From: Acidovorax defluvii
GTDB taxonomy: Bacteria; Pseudomonadota; Gammaproteobacteria; Burkholderiales; Burkholderiaceae_C
Reading direction: 5' to 3'
Assembly (NCBI GenBank): GCA_003268905.1
Contig: QLTU01000006.1
Span: 124,001 to 188,000 of the forward strand
DNA: 64,000 nt
In this document: positions 7,857 through 16,931 of the stretch, in pieces
Numbering within the stretch: position 1 is the stretch's first letter
Layout of the letters: each line of letters starts with the position of its first letter
Position numbers and translations under genes: made by a program
Notes under the pieces: model-generated
The model's database searches: none
Told to the model about the DNA's origin: nothing
Seen by the model: the letters and a program-made list of their open reading frames with translations, nothing else

Positions 7857-8318
7857 TTGACGAGTCTGATTTTTCGTTTTGCCACGGTGTCCGGCCAGCG
7901 CATTGACTGGCAGTTGTATCGCAATGGCCCAGTGGCGCGCCCCCGGTTGTGGTTGTGTGCCGTGCCTTTGGCAACCGCCTTGATTTTTTGGCTGGCGGGG
8001 GCCCCATGGGCCATCGCCTTTGCTGCATTGGCCATCATGGTTTTGACCGTTGGCTTGGCCAGGTTCGGCCGCCATGCCGCAGATGGCGAGAGGATTTCTC
8101 TGCAAGGCGCTCGCCTTGTGGTCGAGAGGGAGACTGCGGGCCGGCTGGAGCGCGCGGAGTTTGACCGGAGCCGGGTTCGGGTGGAGCCCAAAACCGCAGA
8201 CCGTTCGCTGATCACGCTGTCGGCACAGGGCCGTTCGATTGAAGTGGGGCGCTTTGTGCGCCCCGATCTTCGCCCGGCCCTGGCATCCGAGATACGCAGG
8301 GCCTTGCGCGCTGCCTGA
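7857..8318 (+). CDS. DUF2244 domain membrane protein
   Basis: A 153-residue protein with two adjacent transmembrane segments (about residues 31-65) and a cytoplasmic C-terminal domain with RISLQGARLVVERETAG and RSLITLSAQGRSIEVGRFV, the pattern of the DUF2244 family. The apparent start is TTG at 7857. Members commonly lie directly upstream of cytochrome c oxidase genes in proteobacteria; the function is not established. It precedes coxB by 57 bases and is likely cotranscribed. Confidence 0.75.
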   Translation: MTSLIFRFATVSGQRIDWQLYRNGPVARPRLWLCAVPLATALIFWLAGAPWAIAFAALAIMVLTVGLARFGRHAADGERISLQGARLVVERETAGRLERAEFDRSRVRVEPKTADRSLITLSAQGRSIEVGRFVRPDLRPALASEIRRALRAA

Positions 8319-8375
8319 ACCCCAGTGGGCGCGCCAGGTGATTGGTTAATTAAGGCTTAGAAGTAAGTGAGAACT

Positions 8376-9545
8376 ATGAAGAGCATTTCCAACAAGCTGG
8401 CGTCTCTGCTGCTGACTGCTGGTGCATGGGTGGGCACCGCGGTCCATGCCGTTCAAGACCTTCCCGGCGGCCCTGCGGTCAATCAGCTCAATCTCCATCC
8501 CCCGGTGACAAAAATTGCCGAAGAGCAGCATTTCCTGCACTGGATGATGCTGATCATCTGCACGGTGATCTTCATCGCGGTGTTTGCCGTGATGTTCTAT
8601 TCGATCTGGAAGCACCGCAAATCCAAAGGCGCCAAATCGGCCAATTTTCACGAGTCGGTGACGGTGGAGGTGGTCTGGACCGTTGTGCCGTTCATCATCG
8701 TGATCCTCATGGCCCTGCCAGCCACGAAGGTGCTGGTGGCCCAGAAAGACACCACCAATGCTGACCTGACTATCAAGGCCACCGGTTACCAGTGGAAGTG
8801 GGGCTACGACTACATCACGGGCGAAGGCGAGGGTCTGGCCTTCATCTCCACACTCGACAGCAGCCACCGTGCCATGTCCGACAGCGGCAATGTGAGCGAG
8901 GCGCCGGCCAACTACCTGCTCAAAGTGGACAACCCGATGGTGGTTCCCGTCAACAAGAAGGTCCGCATCATCACCACCGCCAATGACGTGATCCATGCGT
9001 TCATGGTGCCCGCGTTCGGTATCAAGCAGGATGCCATCCCCGGTTTCGTGCGCGACACCTGGTTCCGCGCCGAAAAAATTGGCGACTACTACGGTCAGTG
9101 CGCTGAACTGTGCGGCAAGGAACACGCTTACATGCCGATTCATGTGAAGGTGCTGTCGGCCGAGGATTACAGCCAGTGGGTAGCCGACCAGCAAAAGAAG
9201 GCCGCAGCCAAGCTGGACGATCCCGCCAAGGTGTGGGCGCTGGACGACATGCTCAAGCGTGGCGAAAAGGTGTATGCCGCCAACTGCGCAGCGTGCCACC
9301 AAGCCAGCGGCAAGGGCGCCGGGGCCATCAAGGCCCTCGATGGCTCTGCCATCGTGCTGGATGCCGATCACGCCAAGCAGATCCAGGTGTTGCTCAAGGG
9401 CGTGAACAACGGTTCCATGCCCGCGTGGGCGCAACTGAGCGATACCGACATCGCTGCAGTGGTCACGTATACCAAGAACAACTGGTCGAACAAGACCGGA
9501 CAGCTGGTCCAGCCAGCAGAAATTGTGGCCCAGCGTGGCAAGTAA
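8376..9545 (+). CDS. coxB: Cytochrome c oxidase subunit II (with fused cytochrome c domain)
   Basis: A 389-residue subunit of aa3-type oxidase. After a signal peptide (~25 residues) there are two transmembrane helices (about 55-78 and 100-120), the aromatic region GYQWKWGYDY, and the binuclear CuA site CAELCGKEHAYM. The C-terminal part carries a class I cytochrome c domain with haem motif CAACH at residues 304-308 and a probable Met ligand in GSMPAW, making it a caa3-like subunit. The ATG at 8376 begins the signal peptide. Confidence 0.97.
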   Translation: MKSISNKLASLLLTAGAWVGTAVHAVQDLPGGPAVNQLNLHPPVTKIAEEQHFLHWMMLIICTVIFIAVFAVMFYSIWKHRKSKGAKSANFHESVTVEVVWTVVPFIIVILMALPATKVLVAQKDTTNADLTIKATGYQWKWGYDYITGEGEGLAFISTLDSSHRAMSDSGNVSEAPANYLLKVDNPMVVPVNKKVRIITTANDVIHAFMVPAFGIKQDAIPGFVRDTWFRAEKIGDYYGQCAELCGKEHAYMPIHVKVLSAEDYSQWVADQQKKAAAKLDDPAKVWALDDMLKRGEKVYAANCAACHQASGKGAGAIKALDGSAIVLDADHAKQIQVLLKGVNNGSMPAWAQLSDTDIAAVVTYTKNNWSNKTGQLVQPAEIVAQRGK

Positions 9546-9575
9546 TCACCGCCCCACCGCATTGAGGAATTCAAA

Positions 9576-11195
9576 ATGAGCGCAGTTCTCGACCATCACG
9601 GGCACGCACACGACAGCCACGACCACCATGCTCCCACCGGCTGGCGCCGCTGGGTGTACGCCACCAACCACAAGGACATTGGCACGCTGTATCTGCTGTT
9701 CTCGTTCACCATGCTGATGATCGGTGGCGTGCTGGCGCTGCTGATTCGCGCCGAGCTGTTTCAGCCCGGCCTGCAACTGGTGAACCCTGAGTTGTTCAAC
9801 CAGCTCACCACCATGCACGGCCTAATCATGGTGTTCGGGGCCATCATGCCGGCCTTCGTGGGTTTTGCGAACTGGATGATTCCGCTGCAGATCGGCGCAT
9901 CCGACATGGCTTTTGCGCGCATGAACAATTTCAGCTTCTGGCTGATGATTCCTGCGGCACTGACCCTGGTGTCCTCGTTCTTCATGCCTGGCGGCGCCCC
10001 GGCTGCCGGCTGGACGCTGTATGCGCCGCTCACGCTGCAGATGGGCCCCTCGATGGATGCCGGCATCTTTGCCATGCACATCCTGGGTGCCAGCTCCATC
10101 ATGGGCTCGATCAACATCATCGTGACCATCCTGAACATGCGCGCCCCTGGCATGACGCTGATGAAGATGCCCATGTTCGCCTGGACCTGGCTCATCACCG
10201 CCTACCTGCTGATCGCCGTGATGCCCGTGCTGGCTGGCGCCATTACCATGACGCTGACGGACCGCCACTTTGGCACCAGCTTCTTCAACCCCGCCGGTGG
10301 CGGTGACCCGGTGATGTACCAGCACATTTTCTGGTTCTTCGGCCACCCCGAGGTGTACATCATGATCTTGCCGGCCTTCGGCATCATCAGCCAGATCGTG
10401 CCCGCTTTCTCGCGCAAGAAGCTGTTTGGCTACGCCTCCATGGTCTATGCCACCTCGTCGATTGCCATCCTGTCGTTCATCGTGTGGGCCCACCACATGT
10501 TCACCACCGGCATGCCGGTCACCGGCCAGCTGTTCTTCATGTACGCCACCATGCTGATCTCGGTGCCCACGGCCGTGAAGATCTTCAACTGGGTGGCCAC
10601 CATGTGGCGTGGCTCCATGACTTTTGAAACCCCCATGCTATTTGCTGTGGGCTTCATTTTCGTGTTCACGATGGGTGGTTTCACCGGCCTGATCCTGGCC
10701 ATGGCCCCGATCGATATCCAGTTGCAGGACACCTATTACGTGGTGGCGCACTTCCACTACGTGCTGGTGGCGGGTTCGCTGTTCTCCATGTTTGCCGGCG
10801 TGTACTACTGGCTCCCCAAGTGGACCGGCGTGATGTATTCGGAAACCCGCGGCCAGATCCATTTCTGGACGTCGCTGATTTTCTTCAACATCACTTTTTT
10901 CCCGATGCACTTCCTGGGCCTGGCCGGCATGCCGCGGCGCTATGCCGATTACCCCATGCAATTCGCTGATTTCAACGCGATCGCATCGGTAGGCGCCTTG
11001 GGCTTTGGCCTGGCACAGGTGTACTTCTTCCTGGCCGTGATCGTTCCGGCTATGCGTGGCAAGGGCGCAAAGGCGCCTGCCAAGCCTTGGGACGGTGCAG
11101 AGGGCCTGGAATGGGAAGTTCCATCGCCAGCGCCTTTCCATACCTTTGAAAACCCGCCCAAGCTCGATGCCACGGCAACTCGCGTGATCGGTTGA
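9576..11195 (+). CDS. ctaD: Cytochrome c oxidase subunit I
   Basis: A 539-residue, twelve-helix haem-copper oxidase catalytic subunit. Key signatures are HGLIMVF with the low-spin haem ligand, [17 protein letters not shown] with the CuB His and cross-linked Tyr of the HPEVY motif, [11 protein letters not shown] with two CuB His, and the late helix X motif [15 protein letters not shown] with the high-spin haem ligand. It couples oxygen reduction to proton pumping in the inner membrane. It follows coxB by 30 bases and is the core of the operon. Confidence 0.98.
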   Translation: MSAVLDHHGHAHDSHDHHAPTGWRRWVYATNHKDIGTLYLLFSFTMLMIGGVLALLIRAELFQPGLQLVNPELFNQLTTMHGLIMVFGAIMPAFVGFANWMIPLQIGASDMAFARMNNFSFWLMIPAALTLVSSFFMPGGAPAAGWTLYAPLTLQMGPSMDAGIFAMHILGASSIMGSINIIVTILNMRAPGMTLMKMPMFAWTWLITAYLLIAVMPVLAGAITMTLTDRHFGTSFFNPAGGGDPVMYQHIFWFFGHPEVYIMILPAFGIISQIVPAFSRKKLFGYASMVYATSSIAILSFIVWAHHMFTTGMPVTGQLFFMYATMLISVPTAVKIFNWVATMWRGSMTFETPMLFAVGFIFVFTMGGFTGLILAMAPIDIQLQDTYYVVAHFHYVLVAGSLFSMFAGVYYWLPKWTGVMYSETRGQIHFWTSLIFFNITFFPMHFLGLAGMPRRYADYPMQFADFNAIASVGALGFGLAQVYFFLAVIVPAMRGKGAKAPAKPWDGAEGLEWEVPSPAPFHTFENPPKLDATATRVIG

Positions 11196-11200
11196 AGAAC

Positions 11201-11317
11201 ATGTCCATGACTCCTGAGCAAAAAAAGAGCAATCTGCGGATGGCGCTGATCCTGGCGTCCGTGGTTGCCGTCTTCTTCGTTGGGTTCATGGTCAAAGTCG
11301 TTCTGCTCTCCCGCTGA
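11201..11317 (+). CDS. Cytochrome oxidase small assembly protein (38 aa)
   Basis: A short reading frame of 38 residues starting 5 bases after the ctaD stop: MSMTPEQKKSNLRMALIL followed by a single hydrophobic segment and ending LLSR. Small single-span proteins at this place between ctaD and ctaG are a regular feature of betaproteobacterial cox clusters and are annotated as small assembly proteins. The predicted topology is a short charged N-terminus in the cytoplasm and one helix. Ten bases separate it from ctaG, so translation is probably coupled. Confidence 0.8.
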   Translation: MSMTPEQKKSNLRMALILASVVAVFFVGFMVKVVLLSR

Positions 11318-11327
11318 GCACCGCGCC

Positions 11328-11945
11328 ATGAACATTCGCCGCGAAAACGCCAAGATGGTGGGCAAGCTGGCCGTGATCACGGTGGGCATGTTTGCATTTG
11401 GCTACGCGCTGATCCCGATCTACAAGCACATCTGCGAGCTGACTGGTATCAACATCCTGTCGCTCTCGGAGCGACAGGTGCCTGGCAACGGCGTTGCCGG
11501 CAAGGATGTGAAGGTGCCCGCGAACACGCAGGTGGACACGAGCCGCACCATCACCGTGGAGTTTGACGCCAATGCGCGGGGACCCTGGGATTTCAAGCCT
11601 GCACAGCGCTCGGTGAAAGTGCATCCCGGTGAGCTGACGACGGTGATGTACGAATTCCAGAACGTGCAAAACCGCCGCATGGCCGCGCAGGCGATTCCCA
11701 GCTACGCGCCGCGGCAGGCGGCTGCGCATTTCAACAAGCTCGAGTGCTTTTGCTTTAACCAGTACATCCTGGAGCCGGGCGAGAAGAAACAATGGCCGGT
11801 GGCATTCGTGATTGATCCGCGGTTGTCCAAGGATGTCACGACCATCACGCTGTCCTATACCTTCTTCGAGGTGGGCGGAAAGACACCGCCCGCACCCGAG
11901 TCCACGGCGGCAGCTTCCCTGCACCCCGTGAAGGAGGGGTCGTGA
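11328..11945 (+). CDS. ctaG: Cytochrome c oxidase assembly protein CtaG (Cox11)
   Basis: A 205-residue copper chaperone with one N-terminal transmembrane helix (about residues 12-32) and a periplasmic immunoglobulin-like domain. The copper motif CFCFNQ is in the expected place (KLECFCFNQYILEPGE), followed by the VAFVIDP strand. Cox11 delivers copper to the CuB site of subunit I. The start at 11328 was chosen because it begins the family N-terminus (MNIRRENAKMVGKL). It overlaps the next gene by four bases. Confidence 0.96.
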   Translation: MNIRRENAKMVGKLAVITVGMFAFGYALIPIYKHICELTGINILSLSERQVPGNGVAGKDVKVPANTQVDTSRTITVEFDANARGPWDFKPAQRSVKVHPGELTTVMYEFQNVQNRRMAAQAIPSYAPRQAAAHFNKLECFCFNQYILEPGEKKQWPVAFVIDPRLSKDVTTITLSYTFFEVGGKTPPAPESTAAASLHPVKEGS

Positions 11946-12160
11946 GCCCCGTCAATCCATCCGAACCCGTGGTGCGGCGCAAGGGGTCCCTGTTGCGCAC
12001 GGTGCGTGCGGTTGCGTGGTCGTTGATCGGCCTGCGCAAAGGCAGCGAATACCAGCAAGACCTGGAAAAGATCAATCCGCTGCACATCATTGTGGTGGGG
12101 TTGGTGGCCATCTTTTTGCTGGTGTTGTCGCTGATTGCGGTAGTGAACTGGGTGGTCTGA
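11942..12160 (+). CDS. DUF2970 domain protein (cox operon)
   Basis: A 72-residue single-span membrane protein. It starts with GTG inside the ctaG stop region (GTGA overlap), which implies translational coupling. The central RAVAWSLIGLRKGSEYQQDLEKINPLH segment and the C-terminal hydrophobic helix are the DUF2970 signature. Proteins of this family sit between ctaG and ctaE in many betaproteobacteria; a role in oxidase biogenesis is inferred from position only. Confidence 0.85.
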   Translation: MSPVNPSEPVVRRKGSLLRTVRAVAWSLIGLRKGSEYQQDLEKINPLHIIVVGLVAIFLLVLSLIAVVNWVV

Positions 12161-12213
12161 CCGTCGCCGACATTCCCATCCAACAACAAAGATTTTGAGA
12201 TTCAGGAGCTGAA

Positions 12214-13095
12214 ATGAGTGCATCAACCCACGGTGGAACCCCGTACTACTATGTGCCCGCCGAGTCGCGCCATCCTGTGTTGGCAGCCGCAGGCCTGTTC
12301 TTTGTGATTCTGGGCGCGGCCCAGTGGATCAACGGCCATGACTGGGGCAAGTATTCCCTGGCCTTGGGGCTGGTGTGGTGGCTTTTTGTGCTGTACCAGT
12401 GGTTCCGTGATGCCGCGCGCGAAAGCGAAGGGGGTCTCTACGGTCACAAGATCGACCTGTCCTACCGCTGGAGCATGAGCTGGTTCATCTTTTCGGAGGT
12501 GATGTTCTTCGGCGCTTTTTTCACTGCCCTGTGGTGGGCGCGTGCGCACTCGGTGCCCGCATTGGGCAGCCTCGAAAACGCCATGCTCTGGCCCGACTTC
12601 AAGGCCGTGTGGCCCAGTATCGCGGCAGGCGCAACGGGTTCTCCTGCCGGTATCGTGGAGCCCTTCCAGACCGTTGGCCCCTTCTGGCTGCCCACCATCA
12701 ACACGGCCCTGCTGCTGACTTCCGGGGTGACGCTGACTATTGCCCACCATGCGCTGCGTGAAAACCACCGCGGCAAGACCATTGGCTTCATGTGGGCCAC
12801 CGTTCTGCTGGGCTTTGTGTTCCTGTGTGTGCAGGGGTATGAGTATTACCACCTGTACACCGATCTGAACCTCAAGCTCAGCTCGGGCGTGTTCGGTTCC
12901 ACGTTCTTCATGCTCACGGGGTTTCATGGCTTCCACGTGTTTTTGGGCATGTTGATGCTGTTGGTCATCACCTTGCGCCTGCAAAAGGGCCACTTCACTG
13001 CCGACAAGCATTTTGGCTTTGAGGGGGCCGCCTGGTACTGGCACTTTGTGGACGTGGTCTGGCTGGGTCTTTACATTCTTGTGTACTGGATGTAA
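12214..13095 (+). CDS. ctaE: Cytochrome c oxidase subunit III
   Basis: A 293-residue, seven-helix membrane subunit. The N-terminus YYVPAESRHPVLAAAG, the conserved WFIFSEVMFFGAFF and the C-terminal HFGFEGAAWYWHFVDVVWLGLY are diagnostic. Subunit III stabilises the catalytic core and proton uptake. A good bidirectional terminator follows, so the structural genes form one transcription unit ending here. Confidence 0.97.
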   Translation: MSASTHGGTPYYYVPAESRHPVLAAAGLFFVILGAAQWINGHDWGKYSLALGLVWWLFVLYQWFRDAARESEGGLYGHKIDLSYRWSMSWFIFSEVMFFGAFFTALWWARAHSVPALGSLENAMLWPDFKAVWPSIAAGATGSPAGIVEPFQTVGPFWLPTINTALLLTSGVTLTIAHHALRENHRGKTIGFMWATVLLGFVFLCVQGYEYYHLYTDLNLKLSSGVFGSTFFMLTGFHGFHVFLGMLMLLVITLRLQKGHFTADKHFGFEGAAWYWHFVDVVWLGLYILVYWM

Positions 13096-13111
13096 GCCGG
13101 CCCGCAAAGCA

Positions 13112-13137
13112 AAAAAAGCGCCGCAAGGCGCTTTTTT
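13112..13137. terminator. Bidirectional terminator after ctaE
   Basis: AAAAAAGCGCC-GCAA-GGCGCTTTTTT forms a tight stem with A and T tracts on both sides, so it can stop transcription of ctaE (plus) and of the small gene at 13157-13378 (minus). Confidence 0.9.
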
Positions 13138-13156
13138 GTTGAGAGGGCCTGGCGTC

Positions 13157-13378
13157 TTACCGCGTGGCAGGCAGGCCGGTGGGCTGGATATAACCCAGTT
13201 GCCATGCAATCAGAACGCAAATGAACAGGACAATCGAGAGCCCCACCCGCAGTGCCAGCGCCTTGGCCATGTGGTTCCCTTTGGCCTTGTCATCGCGTCC
13301 GTTACGCATCATGAAAAAGAGTGCAGAGGCCAGGCTGGCGAGAATGGCGAGAAACGCCACAGCGACAAGATATTTCAT
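13157..13378 (-). CDS. Small twin-transmembrane protein (DUF2909-like)
   Basis: A 73-residue protein with two hydrophobic helices (about residues 3-23 and 47-66) separated by a charged linker MMRNGRDDKAKGNHMAKAL. This fits the DUF2909/twin transmembrane family found next to SURF1 in betaproteobacterial cox clusters. It is encoded on the opposite strand, between ctaE and surf1, and its start is 15 bases from the surf1 start, so the two promoters are back to back. The function is unknown. Confidence 0.8.
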   Translation of the reverse strand: MKYLVAVAFLAILASLASALFFMMRNGRDDKAKGNHMAKALALRVGLSIVLFICVLIAWQLGYIQPTGLPATR

Positions 13379-13393
13379 GGAGCACATTATCCT

Positions 13394-14167
13394 GTGACAC
13401 CTGCTCAAAGTGCCTGGGGCCTGCGGTTCTGGTTGATCACCGTGGCGGCAGTGGCCAGCATCCTCGTGACCGCTTCACTGGGGCGATGGCAGCTGTCGCG
13501 TGCCGCGCAAAAGCAAACCCTGCAATCGCTGCTGGACCAGCGCGCCGCCTTGCCGCCGCTCGACAACCGTGCGCTGCGCGGACGGGCACTTGCCGGTGAA
13601 GGCACTGCCCAAGACCTGACGCATCGCGCAGTGGTGCTGCAAGGGCGCTGGGTGCCAGAGCACACGGTTTATCTGGACAACCGGCAAATGCAGGGCCGGC
13701 CCGGATTTTTTGTGGCCACGCCACTGCAGCTGGAGGGCGGCGACGGGGTGGTGCTGGTTCAGCGCGGCTGGGTGCCCCGCAATTTTCAGGATCGCGAGTC
13801 GCTGCCCCCGGTGCAGACGGCGCCGGGCGTGGTGCAGCTTGCCGGGCGCATCGCGCCGCCGCCGTCGCGCCTGTATGAGTTCCAGAGTGCCGATAGTTCG
13901 CAGGGGTCTTCCCGCATCCGGCAAAATCTGGATCTTGCCGCGTTTCGCACCGAAACGGGGCTTGCACTGATGGATCTGTCGGTGCTGCAGACCGGGCCCG
14001 CCAGCGAAGGCATGCAACGGGACTGGCCCGTCATCGGCGCTGGCGTCGACAAACACTATGGTTATGCATTTCAATGGTTCGGGCTCAGCAGCCTGATTGC
14101 ACTTCTTTATGTCTGGTTCCAACTCGTCCGACGCTTACTCCGCCCGCGCCCAAAGTCCCTTGCCTGA
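13394..14167 (+). CDS. SURF1 family cytochrome oxidase biogenesis protein
   Basis: A 257-residue protein with a transmembrane helix at each end, as in Surf1/Shy1. Family motifs include LGRWQLSRAAQK after the first helix, the periplasmic LQGRWVPEHTVYLDNRQMQGRPGFF, VLVQRGWVPRN, and KHYGYAFQWFGLS before the second helix. It helps insert haem a into subunit I. The likely start is the GTG at 13394; the frame is open further upstream through the terminator region but without similarity. The next gene starts inside its 3' end. Confidence 0.92.
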   Translation: MTPAQSAWGLRFWLITVAAVASILVTASLGRWQLSRAAQKQTLQSLLDQRAALPPLDNRALRGRALAGEGTAQDLTHRAVVLQGRWVPEHTVYLDNRQMQGRPGFFVATPLQLEGGDGVVLVQRGWVPRNFQDRESLPPVQTAPGVVQLAGRIAPPPSRLYEFQSADSSQGSSRIRQNLDLAAFRTETGLALMDLSVLQTGPASEGMQRDWPVIGAGVDKHYGYAFQWFGLSSLIALLYVWFQLVRRLLRPRPKSLA

Positions 14168-14852
14168 GGCGCGCGCTGACCATCCTCTGGGGCTTACGGT
14201 GCATAACCTGCCCGAGGCCGGCAACGCCGTGGCCCATGCAGAGAACGCCCGCCACGGACGCTGGAAGATGCTTGCGGTGCTGCTGGTCTGCGCAGCCCCG
14301 GTCATTGCCTCGTATTTCACGTACTACGTGGTGCGCCCCGACGGCCGTCGCAACTACGGTGAGTTGATACAGCCCCAACGCACTTTGCCCGATCTGGCCA
14401 CGACCGCGCTCGATGGTGCGCCCGGCAAGCTGCCCGCGCTCAAGGGCCAGTGGTTGCTGGTGAGTGTGGGGGGCGGCGCGTGTGATGCCACGTGCCAGCA
14501 GCACCTGTATCTGCAGAGGCAACTGCGGGAAAGCGTGGGCAAAGAGAAAGACCGGGTGGACTGGATCTGGCTGGTGACCGATGCCGCCCCTTTGCCGGCG
14601 GATATCTCCCCTGCGCTGCAGCAGGCCACAGTACTGCGGGTCAATGGCCCTGCGCTTGCCCAGTGGCTGGAGCCCGCCCCGGGCCACGCGCTGTCCGAGC
14701 ACCTTTACGTTGTCGACCCGATGGGCAACTGGATGATGCGATTTCCTGCCCTGATGGATGCCTCAGGCGCCGGCAAGGCCAAGCGGGATCTGGAACGCCT
14801 GCTGCGCGCCTCGTCTTCATGGGACGACGCCGGACGGCCAGGGCAACCCTGA
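14109..14852 (+). CDS. SCO-like membrane-anchored thioredoxin-fold protein of the cox cluster
   Basis: A 247-residue protein with a polar N-terminus (1-50), one transmembrane helix (about 52-74), then a periplasmic domain. The stretch LLVSVGGGACDATC places a C-x3-C motif (Cys125/Cys129) after the first strand of a thioredoxin fold, as in SCO copper chaperones, and LYVVDPMGNWMMRFP matches the late strand of that fold. I cannot see a clear equivalent of the SCO copper-binding His. It overlaps surf1 by 59 bases and ctaA by one base. Role in copper or redox handling during oxidase assembly is inferred. Confidence 0.75.
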   Translation: MSGSNSSDAYSARAQSPLPEARADHPLGLTVHNLPEAGNAVAHAENARHGRWKMLAVLLVCAAPVIASYFTYYVVRPDGRRNYGELIQPQRTLPDLATTALDGAPGKLPALKGQWLLVSVGGGACDATCQQHLYLQRQLRESVGKEKDRVDWIWLVTDAAPLPADISPALQQATVLRVNGPALAQWLEPAPGHALSEHLYVVDPMGNWMMRFPALMDASGAGKAKRDLERLLRASSSWDDAGRPGQP

Positions 14853-16033
14853 TGGACTCCCAACCGCTTTACGACCTTGCACCGCTGGCGCAACTGATGT
14901 TGCTGGGCATCGTGATCGCGCTCGGGCCTGTGGCCTGGGTGGGCTGGCGCCATCGCGGCAGCGCCCGGGGGCACCGTTTGCAGGCGCTGACGGTGCTGAC
15001 CCTGTTCCTGACTTTTGATCTGGTGCTGTTCGGCGCTTTCACCCGGTTGACGGATTCCGGCCTGGGCTGCCCCGACTGGCCGGGCTGCTACGGCAGCGCC
15101 AGCCCGGTGGGCGCGCGCGCAGACATTGCGGCGGCGCAAGAAGCCATGCCCACCGGGCCGGTGACGCACGGCAAGGCCTGGGTGGAGATGATCCACCGTT
15201 ACCTCGCCACGGGCGTTGGCGTGCTGATCATTGTGCTGACCGTGGCCACCTGGCTGCAATGGCGGCGTGCCCGGGCCGACAGCACGGTGTCGCCGCCCGT
15301 GATGAGCCCGTGGTGGCCCACTTTCACCCTGGTCTGGGTCTGCCTGCAGGGCGCGTTTGGCGCACTCACGGTCACCATGAAGCTGTTTCCCGCCATCGTC
15401 ACGCTGCATTTGATGGGTGGCGTCGTGCTGCTGGCACTGCTGTGCGTGCAGGCCGTGCGCCATACCCAGGCAGTGCGGGGCGTGCAGCCAGCCGTGCTGG
15501 CGGCGCCGCTGCGGCTGGGGGTGCTCGTGACGGGCGCGCTGGTGGCGCTGCAGGTTGTGCTGGGAGGCTGGGTCAGCACCAATTACGCGGTGCTGGCCTG
15601 CACCACCTTTCCCACCTGTCAGGGCAGCTGGTGGCCCGTGATGGACTTTGCCCAGGGGTTTCAACTCTGGCGGCCGCTTGGGCTGCTGCAGGACGGCAGC
15701 CACATCAGCTTTGCCGGCCTGACCGCCATCCACTATGCGCACCGCCTGGTGGCCTATGGGGTGTTGCTGGCGCTGGCATGGCTGGCATGGCGCCTGCACC
15801 GCGCCACGGCGCTGCGCTTGCAGGCGCGGTGGCTTGCGGGCCTGGCGCTGCTGCAGCTGGCCACGGGCCTGAGCAACGTGGTGCTGGGTTGGCCCCTGCT
15901 CGCTGCGGTTTTGCACACGGGGGGCGCTGCCGCCCTGGTGGTGGTGCTGACCTGGGCGCTATCTTCCAGCCGCGCTGCCCTGGCGCCCCAGGGGTCTTTT
16001 GCACCATCCAGCGCACCGAGGGTTTCCGCATGA
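14852..16033 (+). CDS. ctaA: Haem A synthase (CtaA/Cox15)
   Basis: A 393-residue membrane protein with about eight helices. It has [22 protein letters not shown] (the first haem region with paired Cys), [12 protein letters not shown] with a haem-ligand His, [26 protein letters not shown] with a second Cys pair, and [10 protein letters not shown] with another His. CtaA oxidises the methyl group of haem O to form haem A. The ATG overlaps the previous stop (TGATG). It overlaps ctaB by four bases, indicating coupled translation. Confidence 0.95.
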   Translation: MDSQPLYDLAPLAQLMLLGIVIALGPVAWVGWRHRGSARGHRLQALTVLTLFLTFDLVLFGAFTRLTDSGLGCPDWPGCYGSASPVGARADIAAAQEAMPTGPVTHGKAWVEMIHRYLATGVGVLIIVLTVATWLQWRRARADSTVSPPVMSPWWPTFTLVWVCLQGAFGALTVTMKLFPAIVTLHLMGGVVLLALLCVQAVRHTQAVRGVQPAVLAAPLRLGVLVTGALVALQVVLGGWVSTNYAVLACTTFPTCQGSWWPVMDFAQGFQLWRPLGLLQDGSHISFAGLTAIHYAHRLVAYGVLLALAWLAWRLHRATALRLQARWLAGLALLQLATGLSNVVLGWPLLAAVLHTGGAAALVVVLTWALSSSRAALAPQGSFAPSSAPRVSA

Positions 16034-16926
16034 GTGTTGCTTCCACTTTCCCAGCGCCGTCGCGCTTTTCTCAGTTTTACGCGCTGACCAAGCCCCGCGT
16101 GGTGCAGCTCATCGTGTTTTGCGCGCTGATTGGCATGGTGCTGGCCGTGCCAGGCCTGCCCACGCTGGCGCAGCTGGGGCAGATGGCGCTGGCCAGCGCT
16201 GGCGTGTGGCTGGTGGCGGGCGCTGCCGCGGCGTTCAACTGCATCGTCGAGCAGGGCATTGATGCCAAGATGAAGCGCACGTCCTGGCGGCCCACTGCCA
16301 AGGGCGAGCTGTCCAACACGCAAACGCTGCTGTTCTCGGCCCTGTTGTGTGCGGCCGGCTCGGCCCTGCTGTATGTCTGGGTCAACCCGCTGACGATGTG
16401 GCTCACGTTCGCCACTTTTGTGGGCTACGCCGTCGTGTACACCGTCATCCTCAAGCCGCTGACGCCGCAAAACATCGTGATTGGCGGTGCCTCGGGCGCC
16501 ATGCCCCCCGTGCTGGGCTGGGCCGCCATGACAGGCGACGTGGGCCCCGAGGCGCTGATTTTGTTCCTCATCATCTTCCTGTGGACGCCGCCGCATTTCT
16601 GGGCGCTGGCGCTGTACCGGGTGGAGGACTATCGCAAGTCGGGCCTGCCCATGCTGCCGGTCACGCACGGCAACGAGTTCACACGCCTGCAGGTGTTTTT
16701 GTACACGCTGATCCTCTTTGCGGGATGCCTGATGCCGTTCATTTTTGGCATGAGTTCGTGGATCTACCTTGTGGCGGCCGTGCTGCTGAGCGTCGGGTTC
16801 TGCGGCTACGGCTTTGCGTTGTGGCGTAATTACTCCGACGCCCTGGCGCGCAAGACCTTTCGTTTTTCTCTCATCCACCTGAGCGTGCTGTTTGCCGCAC
16901 TGCTGGTGGACCACTATGCGATGTGA
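16030..16926 (+). CDS. ctaB: Protohaem IX farnesyltransferase (haem O synthase)
   Basis: A 298-residue UbiA-family prenyltransferase with about nine helices. The prenyl diphosphate motifs are [19 protein letters not shown] and the later [34 protein letters not shown] is the typical N-terminal helix. It attaches a farnesyl group to haem B, giving haem O for CtaA. ATGA overlap with ctaA. It is followed directly by sco. Confidence 0.96.
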   Translation: MSVASTFPAPSRFSQFYALTKPRVVQLIVFCALIGMVLAVPGLPTLAQLGQMALASAGVWLVAGAAAAFNCIVEQGIDAKMKRTSWRPTAKGELSNTQTLLFSALLCAAGSALLYVWVNPLTMWLTFATFVGYAVVYTVILKPLTPQNIVIGGASGAMPPVLGWAAMTGDVGPEALILFLIIFLWTPPHFWALALYRVEDYRKSGLPMLPVTHGNEFTRLQVFLYTLILFAGCLMPFIFGMSSWIYLVAAVLLSVGFCGYGFALWRNYSDALARKTFRFSLIHLSVLFAALLVDHYAM

Positions 16927-16931
16927 ACACT

